A stretch of 64,000 nt of DNA, from assembly GCA_038049695.1 (NCBI GenBank), contig CP142455.1, forward strand, positions 34,199,501 through 34,263,500. The letters run 5' to 3'. The notes beneath the pieces are model-generated. The model was not told the origin of the DNA and did not search any database. It saw nothing but the letters and a program-made list of their open reading frames with translations. The translations under genes were made by a program, and so were the position numbers. Position 1 is the stretch's first letter. Each line of letters opens with the position of its first letter. This stretch comes from Cinnamomum chago (Eukaryota; Streptophyta; Magnoliopsida; Laurales; Lauraceae). This document shows positions 61,720 through 64,000 of the stretch, piece by piece.

Positions 61720-62066
61720 CACGAAATAATTTTTTTTTAAAAATAATAATAAAATTAAGGATAGTTCAAAATCGTTCTTAATAGTATTGGAACACTTAGA
61801 AAACCATTCAAATAAAAAAAAATTGGAATGGTTTTGGAACGGCTTTGAAAACCGGTGGTATATGTAAAAAAATTTGGAACGGTTTTGAACCCTTCTGGTT
61901 TTCAAAATTTGGAACGGTTTTAAACCGTTCCAAAAATACATATTTAGAACGGTTTTGGTCAGTTCCAATGGATTAGAAACGCCATTATTTGAAGCTGTTT
62001 GAAACCATTCCTGTTTCGTTTCGGAACGGTTTTAGCCCGTTCCAATTTGTTGTTTTTGGTGTAGTG
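61720..62066. repeat. CACTA-3 subterminal palindromic repeats
   Basis: Repeated GGAACGGTTTT units in both orientations, including the near-palindrome GGAACGGTTTTAAACCGTTC at 61912-61931. Confidence 0.8.
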
Positions 62067-62168
62067 TTGATTATATAGGTAAAGAACTTCTTGGGAAGGA
62101 TCAAATGCTTGGACCTGAAAGGGAAGAAAAAACAAAGGTCAGAGACTCTGGCTGCAATCAACCAAAGG

Positions 62169-63425
62169 TAGGGATGAAAGTGTGGCCGGGTTGAGCCGGG
62201 CTTTGACAGGCCCTAGGCTCGGCCCTAGTATTTTTCAGTCGGCCCGAGCTCGATAGGGCCTCAAAAACCCTGGCTTGAGCTCGACTCTTATTAAGTCATG
62301 AGGCCCTAGGGCCAGCCCTTTGAGCCCGGCTCGATTGAGGCCCTAGGCTTGGCTCGTGAGCCCAGCCCGTTTTATAATGATATAGCACTAGCTAAAAGAA
62401 AATATTTTCAGGAAAAAAAATCATGTAGGAATTCAAAGAAATCTGCATATGCAAACCAGAACAAAAAAAATGGTCAAATGCATGCATTCATTCCATATTC
62501 CCATTCCCATCATTTGGATTGCAGCAATAAAATTAACTAAAATAAGAAAGACTCCATAAAAGCGAGCCCAGTTCCAACACTCCATAATAGTTCAATGTTA
62601 ATGTAGATAAGCATTATCAAACTCCAACAATAATACAAATCAAATTAAACTCCAACAGCATCATAGAATAAAATAGAGTATTCGGCTAGCATCATAAAAT
62701 AAAGTCTCAAGCATCACCTATAACAATAACAATAGAGCCTTGTTAATAAATAATAATATCAACAAAGGAAAGGTTGTTCCAGAGTTACAAGACTTAAAAA
62801 AATATCTTTCAGACCATTAATATACCTGCATCCTCAAGGTTGTTTAGGGATTATTTATATTGGATTAAAATTAGGGTTTAAGGTTTAGTGCTTAGGTTGA
62901 GGGTTTATGGATTATTTAGTGCTTAGGGTTTAGTGTTTAGGGTTTAGAAATTATTTACATTGGATTAAAACTAAGGCTCATGATTTATGGATTATTTAGT
63001 ATCATAGATTCATATATGTATTATATACTGTATAGTGTACACACATTTATATAATATATGGATTAATAAATGTTGACCCTAGGGCTTACTGCTTCGGTTT
63101 AGGATTTATGGATTATTTAGTGTTTAGGTTTTAGAGATTATTTATATTGATTAAAGCTAAGGTTTAGGATTTATGGATTATGTTATATCATATATGTATT
63201 ATATATTGTATAGTGTACATATATATATAATCTACGTATTAATATATGTAGGCCCTAAGGCTTACGAGCCAGGCTTCATCAAGCCCGAGCTCGGCCCGTT
63301 TAAGCAAACGGGCCTCCTACTAGGCCCTAGCTCGGCTCTTTTGTCTTTTGAGTCGAGCTCGGGCCTAGCCTATAATGGGCCGTCCACGGGCCGCTCGAGG
63401 ACGGCCCAGCCCACTTTCACACCTA
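62169..63425. mobile_element. Non-autonomous hAT-like element
   Basis: The left end TAGGGATGAAAGTGTGGCCG faces a right end read inward as TAGGTGTGAAAGTGGGCTGG, with ACCAAAGG (62161-62168) and GCCAAAGG (63426-63433) as an 8-bp duplication with one mismatch. GC-rich ends of GGCCC/CGGGC words (about 200 bp each) enclose an AT-rich core. No transposase. Confidence 0.65.
62855..63240. repeat. Imperfect direct duplication in the hAT core
   Basis: ATTATTTATATTGG...TTTATGGATTATTTAGTG...GTATTATATACTGTATAGTG-type sequence occurs at about 62855-63065 and again, diverged, at 63105-63240. TTAGGGTTTA words inside resemble plant telomere units but are irregular. Confidence 0.65.
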
Positions 63426-64000
63426 GCCAAAGGCACTCCACTGCCTTAGTTAGTTTAGCAACTAGACAAGGAAAGAGTGAGTAGAGAAGAAAGGAGAAAT
63501 TCAGAGTATGGGTGTAAATGTTATCTTAGCGTACCTTTCTTGGAATTTCTCCTTGTATATATAGATAGGCCAAGAGTTGACTTTTGGGGGTAGGGTCATA
63601 TCAGTCCTTGTCCTATCACCTTGGGAATAGAGTCCCAGTGGACCTTACCCTGGTTGATCTTAGAGGCAGAGTCCCATCGGATCTTACCTTGATGTAGACG
63701 TAGCCGCCGGGTAATGATAATTTCTTATCTTGATCCGAGGCATGTCACCATCAATCAACATGTTTCGTAACATAGTTGAGTCCTCTCTATAGGAGTATAG
63801 TCACAACAGATTAAGAGTTAGTGCTCGTCTCAGTTGACCGAACCGAACTAAAGATGATACCGAGGTCGACCTCGGTATGGAACCATTCTGGCACTATTGT
63901 CGAGATGAAAAGGGGCCGAGATCAGATATGCCTAGCCGGTACACTTACCGAAACTAGCATAATCTCGGTATTAGGAAAACATTCCACACAATTGCCAACT

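Larger units (their letters stand above)
60218..62066. mobile_element. CACTA-3: right end of a third CACTA family
   Basis: It ends GTTTTTGGTGTAGTG at 62066, which read inward is CACTACACCAAAAAC. The preceding 340 bp are full of GGAACGGTTTT / AAAACCGTTCC units. A coiled-coil exon on the plus strand (61288-61497) could be its transposase tail. I found no matching CACTACACC left end in the window, so the left side is lost or outside, and 60218 is only where the Ty3 remnant stops. This family differs from CACTA-1 and CACTA-2. Confidence 0.6.
62067..64000. other. Retroelement-like sequence split by a hAT-like element, runs off the right edge
   Basis: 62067-62168 and 63434-64000 read as one interrupted stretch. 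It has LTR-like features (GTCAGAGACTCTGGCTGCAA; a TATATATAG box near 63555; repeated CTCGGTAT words at 63873 and 63963) reminiscent of plant Tat-type Ty3 LTRs. There are no ends and no coding; the assignment is tentative. Confidence 0.35.

Noticed and set aside
62866-62950. TTTAGGG-like words considered as an interstitial telomere
   Set aside because: Units are irregular, few and part of a duplicated block inside a hAT-like element.

Overview
This window is nuclear DNA of a flowering plant, from a repeat-rich region. The evidence is the mix of plant-type Ty3 and Ty1 LTR elements, CACTA, Mutator-like and hAT-like DNA transposons, and fragments of plant genes (14-3-3, subtilase, LRR receptor kinase, OSB, GH9 cellulase, ALKBH10-like, sucrose-phosphatase). 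The sequence does not let me name the genus. I see no complete host gene, no tRNA or rRNA gene and no CRISPR array. All boundaries and family calls were read by eye from termini, target-site duplications (TSDs) and protein motifs.

Left part (1-15310). A Ty1-type LTR and leader runs off the left edge. Next come two related Mutator-like elements (2328-4532 and 5686-6756), each flanked by a 9-bp TSD; the larger carries a broken 14-3-3 fragment (Pack-MULE). Then a hAT-like element (7173-8144) and a broken Ty1/copia element (8705-12888) split by a 2.9-kb solo LTR (8959-11867). A 0.44-kb tandem duplication and a retroelement-like non-coding stretch with ~150-bp repeats follow.

Middle (15311-40924). 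A ~1.9-kb solo LTR (TSD GCCGG) has been split by two CACTA elements. CACTA-1 (15466-24330, TSD AGA) carries pieces of an OSB gene, a subtilase, an LRR receptor kinase and an unrecognised gene, all on the minus strand. CACTA-2 (about 25013-39862) keeps a transposase C-terminal exon and carries pieces of a GH9 endoglucanase, a SANT-domain gene, a CRAL-TRIO gene and an ALKBH10-like gene on the minus strand, plus a three-exon sucrose-phosphatase piece on the plus strand; a solo Ty1-type LTR sits inside it. Several pieces keep introns or splice sites, so they were taken up as genomic DNA.

Right part (40925-64000). An old plus-strand Ty3 remnant (42266-43739 and 59443-60217) was hit by a 15.7-kb minus-strand Ty3 chromovirus-like element of the same broad family (43740-59442, TSD AGTGC). 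Its two LTRs are nearly identical, so it is young, yet it already contains a 4.25-kb solo LTR of a sister family (TSD TCTCC). The right end of a third CACTA (to 62066) and a retroelement-like stretch split by a hAT-like element (62169-63425) close the window.

The most notable content is the density of gene capture: at least nine recognisable host gene fragments sit inside three DNA transposons within about 37 kb, several with co-oriented exons and usable-looking splice sites.
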